Shown here: positions 31,143 to 41,785 of the stretch, piece by piece
Layout of the letters: every line of letters begins with the position of its first letter
How positions within the stretch are numbered: the first letter of the stretch is position 1
Source of the DNA: Nosema muscidifuracis
Taxonomy: Eukaryota; Microsporidia; Nosematidae
Direction of reading: 5' to 3'
Assembly (NCBI GenBank): GCA_028335825.1
Contig: JAIOKI010000025.1
Coordinates: 248,001-312,000, forward strand
DNA: 64,000 nucleotides
Made by a program: the position numbers and the translations under genes
Notes under the pieces: generated by a model
What the model saw: only the letters and a program-made list of their open reading frames with translations
Database searches by the model: none
What the model was told of the DNA's origin: nothing

Positions 31143-32027
31143 ATGTTTTATGCAAAAGAATTATTATCAATGCAAGTAAAAACAGACATTTCTTTGATTT
31201 ATTATATATCAACTACAAATAACAATAGGAAGATTAATAAGAAAGAAATTAATAAAATTGATATTGAGAAGACACTTATTACAATACTTGACCAATCATA
31301 TGCTCTAAGGTTATATTCATTTATGTTAAGAGGGGTTCTAAGAATATACCTTATAAAGATGAAATATTATGAGACTGAAGTTTCAGGTCTTCTTAATATG
31401 CTACAATACAAGATTAAAAAAAAAGTAGTAGTTAAAAAAAAAGCTTTGGATTTTAGTAGTGATGATGATGAAGATATTTACGATGGGGGTCTTTGTACTG
31501 AAATTGAGGAAGTTACGAATACTGAAGTATTTTATAATAATATACCATATGAGTATAAAAATGAAATCCTTGATGATAGTATTGAATTAAAGGAAGAAAA
31601 ACTTGTTAAATTAACTAAGAAAAGAAAATTAAGTACTAAATCAGAAATAAATCAATATCTATCAATTAAAGATTATCCCATATTTAAATTAATTAATATT
31701 GATACTAGTCAAAATATAAGAAGTAATGTTGAATCATTAGAGATATTAAGAAATAGAACAAGTTCAAATATTTTATCATCTATTCATGATGAAAAAGAAA
31801 ATGATAATTTTATGTTTGAACCTTCTTTTTCGGATTGTGTTTTATCTCAACAGAGTATATTAGATTATCTTGATGTAGAAGATAATTTTAACGAGCTTTG
31901 TGTAGGAAGCAGATTAAGAAAAGCTATTAGTTTTTATGAATTATTAGAATTATTAAGTAAAGGAATAGTAATAGCAACTCAAGAGAATTATAATTCTGAT
32001 ATATTTATTAAGAGATTAAATAATTAA
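31143..32027 (+). CDS. cohesin kleisin subunit (RAD21/SCC1/REC8 type)
   Basis: The kleisin closes the SMC1-SMC3 ring of cohesin. The N-terminus (MFYAKELLSM, then ALRLYSFMLRGVLRIYLIKMKYY at about 58-80) is the SMC3-binding domain signature of RAD21/REC8. The C-terminus (about 265-294, AISFYELLELLSKGIVIATQ) is the winged helix that binds SMC1. The protein is only 294 residues, roughly half the usual length; the middle is an acidic linker (FSSDDDEDIYDGG near 103). Mitotic RAD21 and meiotic REC8 cannot be separated by eye. No CCC motif is present; the ATG at 31143 is fixed by the conserved MFY start. Confidence 0.88.
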   Translation: MFYAKELLSMQVKTDISLIYYISTTNNNRKINKKEINKIDIEKTLITILDQSYALRLYSFMLRGVLRIYLIKMKYYETEVSGLLNMLQYKIKKKVVVKKKALDFSSDDDEDIYDGGLCTEIEEVTNTEVFYNNIPYEYKNEILDDSIELKEEKLVKLTKKRKLSTKSEINQYLSIKDYPIFKLINIDTSQNIRSNVESLEILRNRTSSNILSSIHDEKENDNFMFEPSFSDCVLSQQSILDYLDVEDNFNELCVGSRLRKAISFYELLELLSKGIVIATQENYNSDIFIKRLNN

Positions 32028-32131
32028 TGAAAAAGAAATTTATTTAAGTGATTGACATAGATTGGAGTTTATTAAATAATAGAATATAATAATATATAAA
32101 AATACAATAAAACACTTTATTTAAAGTGTAA

Positions 32132-32308
32132 TCAGTAGTAACCATCTTCTGGTGGATAAGATTTTACATTTTCAGCAACATTTCCTTCAGTAGTAACTGC
32201 ATCATCACCTCCACCACAAGCTTTAGCTATTCTTAGATAGAAAAATACAAATAAGACAAATGAATTCATAAACCTGAAGAAATTTGAGAATTTATACTTT
32301 TTTTTCAT
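32132..32308 (-). CDS. 58-residue single-pass membrane protein
   Basis: A short frame with one hydrophobic segment (about 14-30, MNSFVLFVFFYLRIAKA), a glycine run (CGGGDD) and an acidic tail ending YPPEDGYY. The shape (short basic head, one helix, Gly/Pro-rich tail) recalls small ER membrane proteins such as the SelK family, but I do not claim identity. The frame is clean, and the composition (GGTGGAGGTG) stands out from the AT-rich surroundings, which supports coding. It converges with the kleisin gene. Confidence 0.6.
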   Translation of the reverse strand: MKKKYKFSNFFRFMNSFVLFVFFYLRIAKACGGGDDAVTTEGNVAENVKSYPPEDGYY

Positions 32309-32441
32309 ATTTTAGGAATAAATAAAAATATTATCTAAAATTGATTAGATCCTAATATGAAAAAAGGAGTAAGAGACTCAATTGAAATAAATAAGGTTAT
32401 TTTACTAAATAGAAAAAAGAAATATTTTTAATACAACAGAT

Positions 32442-32906
32442 TTATTTTTTGGTTCTTCTTTTGTTCATATCTGAAGATATTTTTGATGCTTCAATTGATA
32501 AATCAGATATTCTCTTGGAAATATCTTCAAAATCGTCTTTTTTATCGTCTAGTTGAAATATTTTATCTCTTGTAGCATCAGTAAGATCTAAATTATCTTT
32601 TGAATTATTTTTAAAATCTTCAATATATTCAGGTAACGAAAAATAATTATCATCCAAGATATTTTTCTTATAGTCAGTTGATGAGATATTTTCATTATTA
32701 TTTTTATAATCACAATGTAGATCCTTAATATCATTATAATCAGAATTAAAATTATCATACAGACCTTTAGAAGGAATATTTTCATTATTTTTTGAATCAT
32801 CTATGTCATATTCTAGAAAAGAGTTTTCATTATTATTTTTTATTTCATTTTGTGCTAAACTATTCCTTTTTGATACGATAACCTTAAGTAATATAAAGAA
32901 GTACAT
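32442..32906 (-). CDS. acidic, Asn-rich protein with hydrophobic N-terminus
   Basis: Unrecognised, 154 residues. The start MYFFILLKVIVSKRNSLAQN may be a short signal peptide. The rest is Asp/Asn/Lys-rich, with repeated DYKNNNEN / KNNENI blocks, and ends in a basic RRTKK. No catalytic motif and no CCC motif. The low complexity and position between core genes suggest a small secreted or disordered protein. Confidence 0.65.
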   Translation of the reverse strand: MYFFILLKVIVSKRNSLAQNEIKNNNENSFLEYDIDDSKNNENIPSKGLYDNFNSDYNDIKDLHCDYKNNNENISSTDYKKNILDDNYFSLPEYIEDFKNNSKDNLDLTDATRDKIFQLDDKKDDFEDISKRISDLSIEASKISSDMNKRRTKK

Positions 32907-33163
32907 TTTATTAGATGAGGAAAAAATATTTTATATAAATTTAAGGAGAATTTTTTATACAAAATCATTTTATAGGTTAATTATCAGAAGATTATGAATA
33001 ATGTAATATTCCAAGAAAAAATAATTTATTATTTTAAATACGAGACATTGTTTTTGTGTAATAATATAGCAAATTTAATGATAGACTATTTGTTTGACAT
33101 TTATGTGTTTAATTGGATAAACTTTTTTATTTTTACTAGGATAAATATCTGTAATTTATTAAT

Positions 33164-35728
33164 TTACATGGAATATCGTCTTTTAAGATTTTTAGCCTTT
33201 TTTTGATCAAAATGAACTCCATATATTCCTGATTCCTTCCATTCTTGTATAATTTTCTTACCTGATGCGTATCCACATGCTACTATTTCATCAAACTTTT
33301 TGAAATCCATTGTACTCAATTCACCAAGATCAGGACGAATTACAAATATTTTCTTATTATTTTCAAGATCTTTAAGTTTCTTTTCTGAAGAAAGAAAACT
33401 TAATCTATATTGAATCTCTTCCATAGTAATATATTTTCTTACTCCAAGAAGTTTGTGTATCAGACCAACAAATCCATTGAAACATTCTTCATGCTCATCA
33501 TAATCATTATCATCTATAGAACCTACATCGACTGCTATTATTTTAGATACATTCATATTTAACATAATATCTGCTGGTACATTATTTGTATAACCACCAT
33601 CAACGAGATATCCTTTAATATCTATAACTGGAGGAACATATCCACATAATCCCATACTAGCACGAATATATTTCCAAGCAAGCCCTGAGGTATGAACTTC
33701 TTCTTCATTTGTAAGAAGATTTGTAGTTACACAAAAATATTCTATCCACATATTCTGAATAAGATCATTTTTGAAAACCTTCTTCAAGCTTCTATTTAAT
33801 GCAGTACCTCTAAAAAGAGATATAAGTGGATATGTAAGATCAAGAAGTATAGTGATAACACTTTTAGCCTTTAAACAAAACTTTTTAGTCTCTTTAAATA
33901 CAAAACTATTATCACATTCTTTACAATATAATGCTCCAACAAATGCACCCATACTAGCTCCTCCTATAATATCTATAGGAATATTTTCTTCTTCCAATGC
34001 TTGAATGACTCCTATATGCGCTACACCCCTTGCTCCACCACCACTAAGTACTAGACCTATTCTTTTACCTAGTAAATATCTTCCTAATCTATCATAATCT
34101 TTAGTAGAAAATAAGATAGTCTTACTTGGACTTAAGACATTATGAACCTTATTCAAATTATCTTTGACTTTTATATTTGTTTTATTCTCAAATAATTTGA
34201 CATATTCTACATTCTCAAATTTATAATTAGATATTTCTGCTTGTATATTATTAATTTTTTCATTATCTCTATATATTTTATCTTCAGTAGAAGCTCCTAA
34301 ATTTATTTCAGTATTTGCATTTTCATATTCCTGATCATATCCCACTACAAGAACTACATCACTGATTTCATGAAGAAATTTAGCAAGTCTGCTGTATTTA
34401 TTTTCTATATTTATAAGTACTAGTATAGAAGTACGTGACATTTTATTGAGAAATTCACTTACACGTAATTCTTCAGCTATATCAAAACTTAGGAAAAAAT
34501 CTTTTTTGTCTAATAATAGACATTCATTACCTATACTAGATTTTAATCTTTTACTAAACAAATATATATTTGTCTCTTTATTATTAGGGACTATACTGAC
34601 TATCTTATTATTCTCATAATTAATTTCTTCATAAAATATTTGTTTATACGAATCTATGTTGTATCTAAGAGCATGTGAAATGATATCTTGTTTAAGTAAA
34701 ATGACATCACTTAATCTTTTAACGAGAAATGTGTTTTCATATTTACGTATTGATCCTTCATTCAAGTATATTATATTTGATGTATTTATAGTATCTTTGA
34801 TTCTATAAATTCTCCAATCACTACACAGATCAATATAATGAATAAGTGGATCAAGAGATTTTAAAGTATTTACATCGAAATTAATAAGATCTAATCCATT
34901 TCTTCTAAGAGAAGAATAATCTATAATTTTAAGCTTAGATTTAGTTATACAAGAAATTTCTATATCTGAATAGCAATTAAAAAATAAACTAAAATATCCA
35001 AATAGACTTCCCTTCTTAAAAATGAATTCTTTTTCTTTATATCTAACAATAATTTCACCATCCTGAACGAATATCAAATCATTAATATGATTTCTTTTTT
35101 TCTTGTAAACTTCTTCAGGATATAGATTAATAATTTTTATGCAGTTATTCACATTATTATTCAGATTAAGTGTCTTAGTAACAAAAGTTTGTAAATCTAT
35201 TGCATACTTGAAACTTTCATTTATATAAAGTTCTTTTTCTATAAACATTTCTACAAACTTAAAATGTTCAGTAACTACTTCTACAACTTTCTTTTTTAAA
35301 CTAGTTAGCATCACAAACTTGTTTATATTTTTTAATGATATTTTCCAAATTTTACTTCTTTTAGTTGCATAAATTCGAATATTTTTTATATTTATACCAA
35401 AATATCCTAATGCATAAAAGTATAAATCATTTTGTTCTTTTTTACAAACAAAAAGATCATTGTGTCTAATTATGAATGATCCTTCTTCAACATAAAAGAT
35501 ATCTTCAGGACAAACTTCCTCATCCTCTTTAACATTAATTATTTCGATTTTAAGATGATTATTATATTTATAATAAGGAACACTTTCTGTTATAGATATT
35601 TCTTTGATACATTCTATTTCTGAAGATATTTCTTTAGGTTTTACTATATTCTTTTTACGTTTTACTATCAGATTTTTCACAATAATTAATCCTATTAAAA
35701 TAAATATTACAAAATAAAAGATAAGCAT
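33164..35728 (-). CDS. NTE1: NTE-like patatin phospholipase with cNMP-binding-like domains
   Basis: A membrane lysophospholipase/phospholipase B of the neuropathy-target-esterase family (yeast Nte1), which deacylates phosphatidylcholine at the ER. The 854-residue protein has an N-terminal membrane anchor (about 2-18), two or more cyclic-nucleotide-binding-like folds (about 50-420) and a patatin domain (about 555-790). The catalytic pieces are visible: oxyanion loop SGGGARG (about 562-568), nucleophile elbow GASMG (about 587-591) and the DGG dyad aspartate in VDGGYTNNVP (about 709). It is roughly half the length of animal NTE. The ATG follows CCCC (GGGG at 35729-35732) directly. Confidence 0.93.
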   Translation of the reverse strand: MLIFYFVIFILIGLIIVKNLIVKRKKNIVKPKEISSEIECIKEISITESVPYYKYNNHLKIEIINVKEDEEVCPEDIFYVEEGSFIIRHNDLFVCKKEQNDLYFYALGYFGINIKNIRIYATKRSKIWKISLKNINKFVMLTSLKKKVVEVVTEHFKFVEMFIEKELYINESFKYAIDLQTFVTKTLNLNNNVNNCIKIINLYPEEVYKKKRNHINDLIFVQDGEIIVRYKEKEFIFKKGSLFGYFSLFFNCYSDIEISCITKSKLKIIDYSSLRRNGLDLINFDVNTLKSLDPLIHYIDLCSDWRIYRIKDTINTSNIIYLNEGSIRKYENTFLVKRLSDVILLKQDIISHALRYNIDSYKQIFYEEINYENNKIVSIVPNNKETNIYLFSKRLKSSIGNECLLLDKKDFFLSFDIAEELRVSEFLNKMSRTSILVLINIENKYSRLAKFLHEISDVVLVVGYDQEYENANTEINLGASTEDKIYRDNEKINNIQAEISNYKFENVEYVKLFENKTNIKVKDNLNKVHNVLSPSKTILFSTKDYDRLGRYLLGKRIGLVLSGGGARGVAHIGVIQALEEENIPIDIIGGASMGAFVGALYCKECDNSFVFKETKKFCLKAKSVITILLDLTYPLISLFRGTALNRSLKKVFKNDLIQNMWIEYFCVTTNLLTNEEEVHTSGLAWKYIRASMGLCGYVPPVIDIKGYLVDGGYTNNVPADIMLNMNVSKIIAVDVGSIDDNDYDEHEECFNGFVGLIHKLLGVRKYITMEEIQYRLSFLSSEKKLKDLENNKKIFVIRPDLGELSTMDFKKFDEIVACGYASGKKIIQEWKESGIYGVHFDQKKAKNLKRRYSM

Positions 35729-36144
35729 GGGGAAAATTTTTTTTTAGTTTTTAAATATTATTTAATTGGTCAGAATACTTAATATGATGTATATATATTA
35801 AGTTTATAATAACATTTTATATAATATATAAAAATAGAAAAAAATTAATTTTTAAATAAAAATAAATTTAAATAATTATTTTTTATAAGGTCAAGTTAAA
35901 ATAAATAAGAAATGGTAAATTTAAATATTTTTAGTTAATTACATTTAGTTAATTATATTGTTATATGCTTAAATTATTATATGATTATATTTTTATCTTT
36001 ACTTATATTTAATTAAATATATTTTTATCTTTAGTAAATTATAAAATATTTGAATTTTATAACTTAATATTATTTTTCCTCAAAATTATAACAATACTTG
36101 ACTATTGTCATTTCTTAAAAAAAATATTAAATTAATTAATTTAT
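35729..36144. other. gene-free interval
   Basis: AT-rich gap between two minus-strand genes. Loose repeats of TTATATTTTTATCTTTA lie near 35960-36030. Nothing else is seen. Confidence 0.6.
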
Positions 36145-37863
36145 TTAGTAAAGATGGGCATCCCCAAGGAAATCTTCATAATTCTCATATAATTTAACAT
36201 TCCTTTCATGAAATCCAATAATTTTATCAAATCCTTTCAAAAATTCAAAATTGTGTAAAATCAAAAGAACTGTCTTATCTCCTAATCTTGTAAAAACATT
36301 CTTAATTAATTCTTTCTCAGCTACTTTATCTAAATTGGCTGTAGGTTCATCAATCAAAAATATATCTCCATCTTTAATAACACCCCTCATAAAACTAACT
36401 TGTTGTTTTTGTCCACCGGAAAGGAACTTACCACTTTCCCCCACGTTAGTCATGTATCCTTCTTCTAATTTAGAAAATAAATCATGAGTATTAAACTCAA
36501 GACATAATTTTTTAATTTCTTGATTAGTAATCTTCTTATTTGAATACTTAAGATTGTCTAGTACTGTTCCTTCTATAATATAAGCATTCTGTGGTATATA
36601 AGAAATAAGATTACGTTGAGATGTTACAGAAATATCCAACATGTTATTATTATCAATTATTACTTCTCCTTCATAATCATAAAATCTAAGTAATGTTTTT
36701 ATTAGAGTACTCTTTCCACTACCATTTTTACCAACTATTGCAACTTTATCTCCTTTATTAATAATCAAATTTAATTTATCAATTAATAAATTATCTTTCA
36801 TATATAACGAAAAATCTTTAAATTGAATTTTATCTGTAAATACTTGTAAATCTCTTCCTTCATTATTATTATCAAGATGTTGTCCTACTAAATAATTGTC
36901 ATTAACATCAGTATATGTTTGAATAAATTTTAAAATTTCTTTTCCAAATTTATCCATATTTCCTCTTAAGCTTAAAAATTGCTTATGATATAATGACAAA
37001 TTAGCAAATGTATTCAAGTATGAAAATCCTTTACTATTAATTACCATATATAATATTATACTATTTGGTATTACCAGTATAAGTACTTGAATAAATTTTG
37101 TTATATTACAAACAGTCTCAAAATAGAACCAAGAGATTTCTACACTACTACATTTTTTGTTAAGTTTGTCTATCTCAAGTGTGTCATTATTATATGCTTT
37201 TATTACGTCATAATTATTAAGTATTCCATATATTCTGTTAGAACATTCGTTATAATCCATATTAGCTTTAGTTCTTCTTTTATATATTTCAAATGAGATA
37301 ACTACACAGAATAATACATAGATAATTAAAACACATAAATTAAAAAGCATTAGTGATGTACCGAGTCTCTCTGCTATAACTTTATAAATAACGAATATAC
37401 CGATAAAATTTGAGTAAACATTCATTATAAGTAATTCTATAAAATCTATAATTCCTTTTGTTCTTCTTTCTACTAAAGTATGAATCTTTCCAGATCCCAA
37501 GCTATGATAATCTCCATGATGTAGCATTATATATTCTTTGATATGTATCTTGAAACTTGAAACGACAGTACTTTGTAAATAGAAAGAAAATATACATTCA
37601 CTGAATAGAGTAAGTGCATAATGAGAAACTGTGTATAACAAGTAGAGTGAAATGAGATATCCCGGTGATTCTTGTTTAATATCGTTTACTAAGTAAACTT
37701 CTAGATTATTTACTGATATAATTATATAACTATGTAAAGCTGCTGATAAATATATTAATATAATAATCGGTATAATGTATATCTTAAACATTGGATTAAG
37801 AAAGAAATACTTAAAAACCAAATCATAGATAAAATTATTCGCGGTGACTTTCTTTCGTAACAT
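36145..37863 (-). CDS. ABC half-transporter, ATM1/ABCB-like
   Basis: A 572-residue half-transporter: a membrane domain of about six helices (about 15-300) followed by one ATP-binding domain. Walker A GKNGSGKST (about 377-385), the signature LSGGQKQQ (about 476-483) and Walker B FLIDEPTANLD (about 497-507) are complete, and an H-loop histidine is present (LILHNF). The order TM then NBD and the length fit the ABCB group; in microsporidia ATM1-type members serve mitosomal iron-sulfur export, but several paralogs exist and I see no mitochondrial leader, so the location is open. It should work as a dimer. The ATG follows CCCC (GGGG at 37872-37875). Confidence 0.92.
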   Translation of the reverse strand: MLRKKVTANNFIYDLVFKYFFLNPMFKIYIIPIIILIYLSAALHSYIIISVNNLEVYLVNDIKQESPGYLISLYLLYTVSHYALTLFSECIFSFYLQSTVVSSFKIHIKEYIMLHHGDYHSLGSGKIHTLVERRTKGIIDFIELLIMNVYSNFIGIFVIYKVIAERLGTSLMLFNLCVLIIYVLFCVVISFEIYKRRTKANMDYNECSNRIYGILNNYDVIKAYNNDTLEIDKLNKKCSSVEISWFYFETVCNITKFIQVLILVIPNSIILYMVINSKGFSYLNTFANLSLYHKQFLSLRGNMDKFGKEILKFIQTYTDVNDNYLVGQHLDNNNEGRDLQVFTDKIQFKDFSLYMKDNLLIDKLNLIINKGDKVAIVGKNGSGKSTLIKTLLRFYDYEGEVIIDNNNMLDISVTSQRNLISYIPQNAYIIEGTVLDNLKYSNKKITNQEIKKLCLEFNTHDLFSKLEEGYMTNVGESGKFLSGGQKQQVSFMRGVIKDGDIFLIDEPTANLDKVAEKELIKNVFTRLGDKTVLLILHNFEFLKGFDKIIGFHERNVKLYENYEDFLGDAHLY

Positions 37864-38756
37864 CTCTTAGAGGGGTAAAAAAAAATGAATTAAAAATGAA
37901 AAAAAAATATTAACTGAGTTATCTTAAATTGATAACTATAACGTAATATTTATGAATAATTTCTATAGGAGAAATATATTTTATAAACTATATTACGTGT
38001 AAAAAAGATTAAAATATAAATTAACAGATTAATTTTTAATAATTTAATTAAAATAAATGTTAACAGATTAAATTTAGATCAATAAGTTAATTAAAATATC
38101 AAAAAAAATTTATAAAAAATTACATTAACGAATCAAATTGAGAGTTATAATTTACAAAAAAAAATTTTAATTTTAAATAATTCCCTCGCTTTTTAATTTC
38201 AATATAACTCAAATTTGACAGTTTTATTAAAATCTATTTAAAGTTGTTTTCTTTATTTCTAAAATGTATCACTTTTACCCCTTTAAATAATATTATTTTT
38301 ACATAATAATCTATAAATTAAAATTTACACGTTATTAAATTTTTAATAAATATTAAAATTTATTTATTTTTTATTCGTTATAAAATTAATGTTTAATAAA
38401 TTATATTTGAACATTCGTATATAATTTAGTGTTTGATGTTTTATTTTTTATTCGTTATAAATAAAAATTTGTTATATCTTATTTGATTTTAATATTCGTA
38501 TAAAAATTTGTTATATCTTATTTAATTTTAATATTCGTATATAAATAAAAATTTGTTATATTTTATTTAATTTAAATTTCGTTAAAATTGAATATTAAAA
38601 ATATTTATTTGATTTAATTTTTTTATATTTGTTTGTTTGTTGAATTTAATTAAAAGATTGCTGTATTAATTTTTAATTTTAAAGCTATACTATCTATTAT
38701 AAAAATTTTATAAATAATTCAAAAAAATTTAAAAAATTTATTTGTTGGATCTATAT
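37864..38756. repeat. gap with a TTCGTATATAAATAAAAATTTG repeat
   Basis: Between about 38390 and 38585 a unit of about 45 bp (AAAAATTTGTTATATCTTAT, then TTAATATTCGTATA) occurs about four times. The rest of the gap is AT-rich with no gene. Confidence 0.65.
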
Positions 38757-39767
38757 TTAAAGCCATCCTTTTCCGAAATTAAGACCTCCAGATGAACGAC
38801 GGTTTCTTAAACCCCTATTTGGATTTCTCCTTGAACCTCTTCTTGAATTATTAGATGAATCTTCAGGACTATCATCTACCAAATCGATATTATCATCTGT
38901 AGAACTAATAGAATTTTGGGAAGTATCTCCTTCAGATGTTCCGGATACACTTCTTCGCGCTCTTGGTATAACATTTCTGTTATGTCCATCTTTCTGAGCG
39001 TGAAGTCTGTTAGCATCGTTAATTATAGAAAATTTACCCATTGTAGGATCAACTACAGCTGAAGCTTTATTCACAGGAGCATTTGCATAGAATGAAGCTA
39101 TTAGATCAGGATTACTAGACAAACTCTCCATAGGACTTTCGTTATTAGGTCTTTCATGTAATAATGCATTTCTTTTTTGCATATCTCCTTCTTTAAGAGC
39201 TGCCATTCTGATATCATTTAATCGTTGTAATTCAAGTTTATCATGTTCAACGAATCCCAAAGAATGTGGTGTTACAGCTATAATAGGCATAATATCTTTA
39301 ACAAGTTCTTCTTTTGGTGAATGCAATATCATATCAATTTCCTCTTTTTGTTTTTGAAGTAGACTAGCTTTAGCTAATTTTTCTTCGGTTTCTAACTGTT
39401 TAATCTTATGCATAAACATTGAAGCTGAATGCTTAGCAGCAAGACTTTCTTTAGCTGAAACAAGAGCACCGACTTTCATTTCAATAATCTGCTGATCAAA
39501 ACTTTTGGCTGTACCTCCTTTTAAAGCATTAGTCAAAGTTGGTACTGATGTATAAGCTTTACCATCCCCTTTATGTAAGACATCTTCTGTAATAACCATA
39601 GCTTTTAATCCAGTATCTCCAAGATGATGGTGTACTGCCGATCCACCAGCTCCACTTCCATTATTAATAGGAGATTCTCTTACTACATGTCCACTAGAAG
39701 GATTTCTACCTAGTCCCAAAAATCTTGAGCATATAGTAATTTTTATAAAGATAACGAGAAAAATCAT
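38757..39767 (-). CDS. secreted basic protein, candidate spore coat or polar tube component
   Basis: Unrecognised at family level, 336 residues. A signal-peptide-like start (MIFLVIFIKITIC) precedes a Gly/Ser/His-rich part (about 20-60, including GSGAGG and HHH). Then comes a helical Ala/Lys/Glu region with a coiled coil (about 85-150), and a Ser/Asn/Arg-rich basic tail (about 265-336) with RRGSRRNPNRGLRNRRSSGG. The codon and residue mix is much richer in Gly, Ala and His than the anchored proteins nearby, as in abundant structural proteins. Spore wall or polar tube is a guess from these features only. No CCC motif. Confidence 0.8.
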   Translation of the reverse strand: MIFLVIFIKITICSRFLGLGRNPSSGHVVRESPINNGSGAGGSAVHHHLGDTGLKAMVITEDVLHKGDGKAYTSVPTLTNALKGGTAKSFDQQIIEMKVGALVSAKESLAAKHSASMFMHKIKQLETEEKLAKASLLQKQKEEIDMILHSPKEELVKDIMPIIAVTPHSLGFVEHDKLELQRLNDIRMAALKEGDMQKRNALLHERPNNESPMESLSSNPDLIASFYANAPVNKASAVVDPTMGKFSIINDANRLHAQKDGHNRNVIPRARRSVSGTSEGDTSQNSISSTDDNIDLVDDSPEDSSNNSRRGSRRNPNRGLRNRRSSGGLNFGKGWL

Positions 39768-40793
39768 TTATTGTACAGATATGTTTTTTTTATATCTTTA
39801 TATGTCAGTGTTTCATTTTTGACCAATGATTTTATTAAGGTTTAAGAATATGTAAGAAATAGAGTTGAATATTTGTAAAAAAATTTTAAAATTCTAAAAA
39901 TGAGTAAGAATTTGTTTTATTATTATATTGATACTGGTTCAATAATCTATAAAGATTATTTGAAATTAACTTTGATTTTATTTTTCATATATTTACAATG
40001 TAAGATATCTAAAACAGTTTGTTTAATTTATAAGAAATGAATAGTATTGGATATTTATCCGGATATATTGATAAAAAAATTTTTAGTAAATCTTGTGTTT
40101 TTATTGGATACGTTCAATCAATAATCACGATTGATAATTTTGTTTGATTATAAACAAATAATCAAACAAAATATTAAAATAATAAAAACTATAAGTACGT
40201 TTTTAAGTATAAACAAAATATATTTATATCATTACATTATACAAATAATCAATTTATAAAAACCAATCACCTCATTTAAATATTTCTATTATTGTAATTT
40301 TTTGATAAAATAAACAATAAATGTTAAACATATCAGTCACTTTTTTCATAAGAAATAAAAATAATTTTTATAAAAATGTCATGCTTAACAGAAAAATATA
40401 TTCAGATTTGCTTTTGTAAAATAAATTTTTAATTAAAAAAATATTTTCTGTTATATTTACATTAAATAATAATTGTTGTATGAGATAACTTCTTCTATTA
40501 AAATAGAATATTATACCATAGTTTTTATTATACTACAGATATGAAATATGAATTAAGTATTTAAAATATTTAAATAAAAAAATGATTTCAAATAATCCAA
40601 AAATCAAAACCTGTTTTTACATATCATTTTTTAAAATTATTATCTTTTTATTTGAGTAATATAAAAAAATAAATGATAATTTTTATTTTTTTATTATTTA
40701 AGAAACTGACCAATGAATGTAATCCTTAACATTTTGTATCAAATCTGTATCACTCATAAAACAAAATAAAAAGAAAAATGAAATGATTTTTTC
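39768..40793. other. gene-free intergenic region between divergent genes
   Basis: About 1 kb with no gene. It shares the upstream sides of the 38757 (minus) and 40794 (plus) genes and contains a perfect 15-bp inverted repeat at 40137-40172. Confidence 0.65.
40137..40172. repeat. perfect 15-bp inverted repeat (hairpin)
   Basis: The arms ATTTTGTTTGATTAT (40137-40151) and ATAATCAAACAAAAT (40158-40172) are exact reverse complements around an AAACAA loop. It sits in the middle of the shared upstream region of two divergent genes for secreted proteins. Confidence 0.8.
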
Positions 40794-41072
40794 ATGAAAG
40801 TACCATTAATAGTTTATATAATATCAGTCTTAGGAAGATACTTAGCAACAAAGAGAGTATCTTCTATAAAAAAATGGAATGATAAGAAAGAAGAAGATTC
40901 ACCTCATCCACTTGTTCAAGAATTTTTATTATCCAAAGAAATAGATGAAAAGACTAGGAAAGAGTTATTAAGACCTATCACACATAAAAACTTTCATAAT
41001 CCTAATATACCATTGTTTGAACCTTATAAATTATCTGAGAGACAGCAAGATGTTCTACTATCACATGATTAA
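40794..41072 (+). CDS. small secreted protein
   Basis: Unrecognised, 92 residues. A short hydrophobic start (MKVPLIVYIISVLGRYLA) is followed by a charged body with the Pro/His-rich run RPITHKNFHNPNIP and a helical C-terminus. The gene has no CCC motif. It is one of four tiny leader-bearing frames in this window (26207, 40794, 41480, 56103). Confidence 0.65.
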   Translation: MKVPLIVYIISVLGRYLATKRVSSIKKWNDKKEEDSPHPLVQEFLLSKEIDEKTRKELLRPITHKNFHNPNIPLFEPYKLSERQQDVLLSHD

Positions 41073-41129
41073 ATATATTTTATTTTATATTATCTTACAT
41101 TGAATTTGATATAATATTTTTTAAAATTC

Positions 41130-41275
41130 ATTATTAGAATCTATTATTTAATTACTGAGTAACACTACATAAATATAATCTCTTATAAGATGGTTGAGAT
41201 GAAGAAAATTTATTAGTTAATTATTGAGTAACACTACATAAATATAAAATAAAGATAATCTCTTATAATATAATT
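41130..41275. repeat. direct repeat ATTGAGTAACACTACATAAATATAA
   Basis: Two copies of about 60 bp share GAGTAACACTACATAAATAT and ATAATCTCTTATAA. The second carries a short insertion. Confidence 0.7.
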
Positions 41276-41479
41276 TAAATAATGTGTTAACAAAGAGTAC
41301 ATAGCAGAGTCAAAGAATATATAAAATCAAAATTAATAAATGACTCTTTAAAGTTAAAGAAATAGAAAAAAGTAAAAAAATATTTTATTTTATATTTTAA
41401 TTAATTATTATTCTATTTGATTTAATCACTCTCTTTAAAATATTTAAAATAATTTAGATAAATTAATATATCCCCTTAA

Positions 41480-41623
41480 ATGATATTTTTATACATTTTT
41501 TCTATTCTTTGTAGTCAGAATATTCCAACAGATATTAATGAAGATATTAAGAAGAAAATACAGCAGATGTATCAAATTAGTCCTAGTGTGACTAAAGAAA
41601 TAGAAGATATTCTTAAAAAATAA
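41480..41623 (+). CDS. 47-residue secreted peptide
   Basis: A tiny frame with a full start context: CCCC at 41472-41475, then ATG. The product has a signal-like N-terminus (MIFLYIFSILCSQN) and a hydrophilic helical tail ending in DILKK. CCCC plus a leader-type hydrophobic core makes a chance frame unlikely. The cleaved product would be only about 34 residues. Confidence 0.6.
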   Translation: MIFLYIFSILCSQNIPTDINEDIKKKIQQMYQISPSVTKEIEDILKK

Positions 41624-41785
41624 TTAAAATTTTATGATGAGTCACTTTTTTGAAATTTAAGTCTTTAGAACAAAAATAATAAAATCTAATTTAAAAAATA
41701 TTATTATTTAATAAAATTTTCTTCAAAATTAAATAAATTTTTTTTTCTTATTTTTTCATTTTTTTTTCTTTACCCCAATTTATAA

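Noticed and set aside
32994-33206. 70-codon plus-strand frame overlapping the end of the NTE-like gene
   Set aside because: Composition is AT-driven Phe/Ile/Asn and it overlaps a well-supported gene; no CCC tract.
38757-39767. Naming the secreted basic protein as a specific spore-wall or polar-tube protein
   Set aside because: Signal peptide, Gly/His/Ser-rich parts and a basic tail fit, but I cannot recall a specific matching family.
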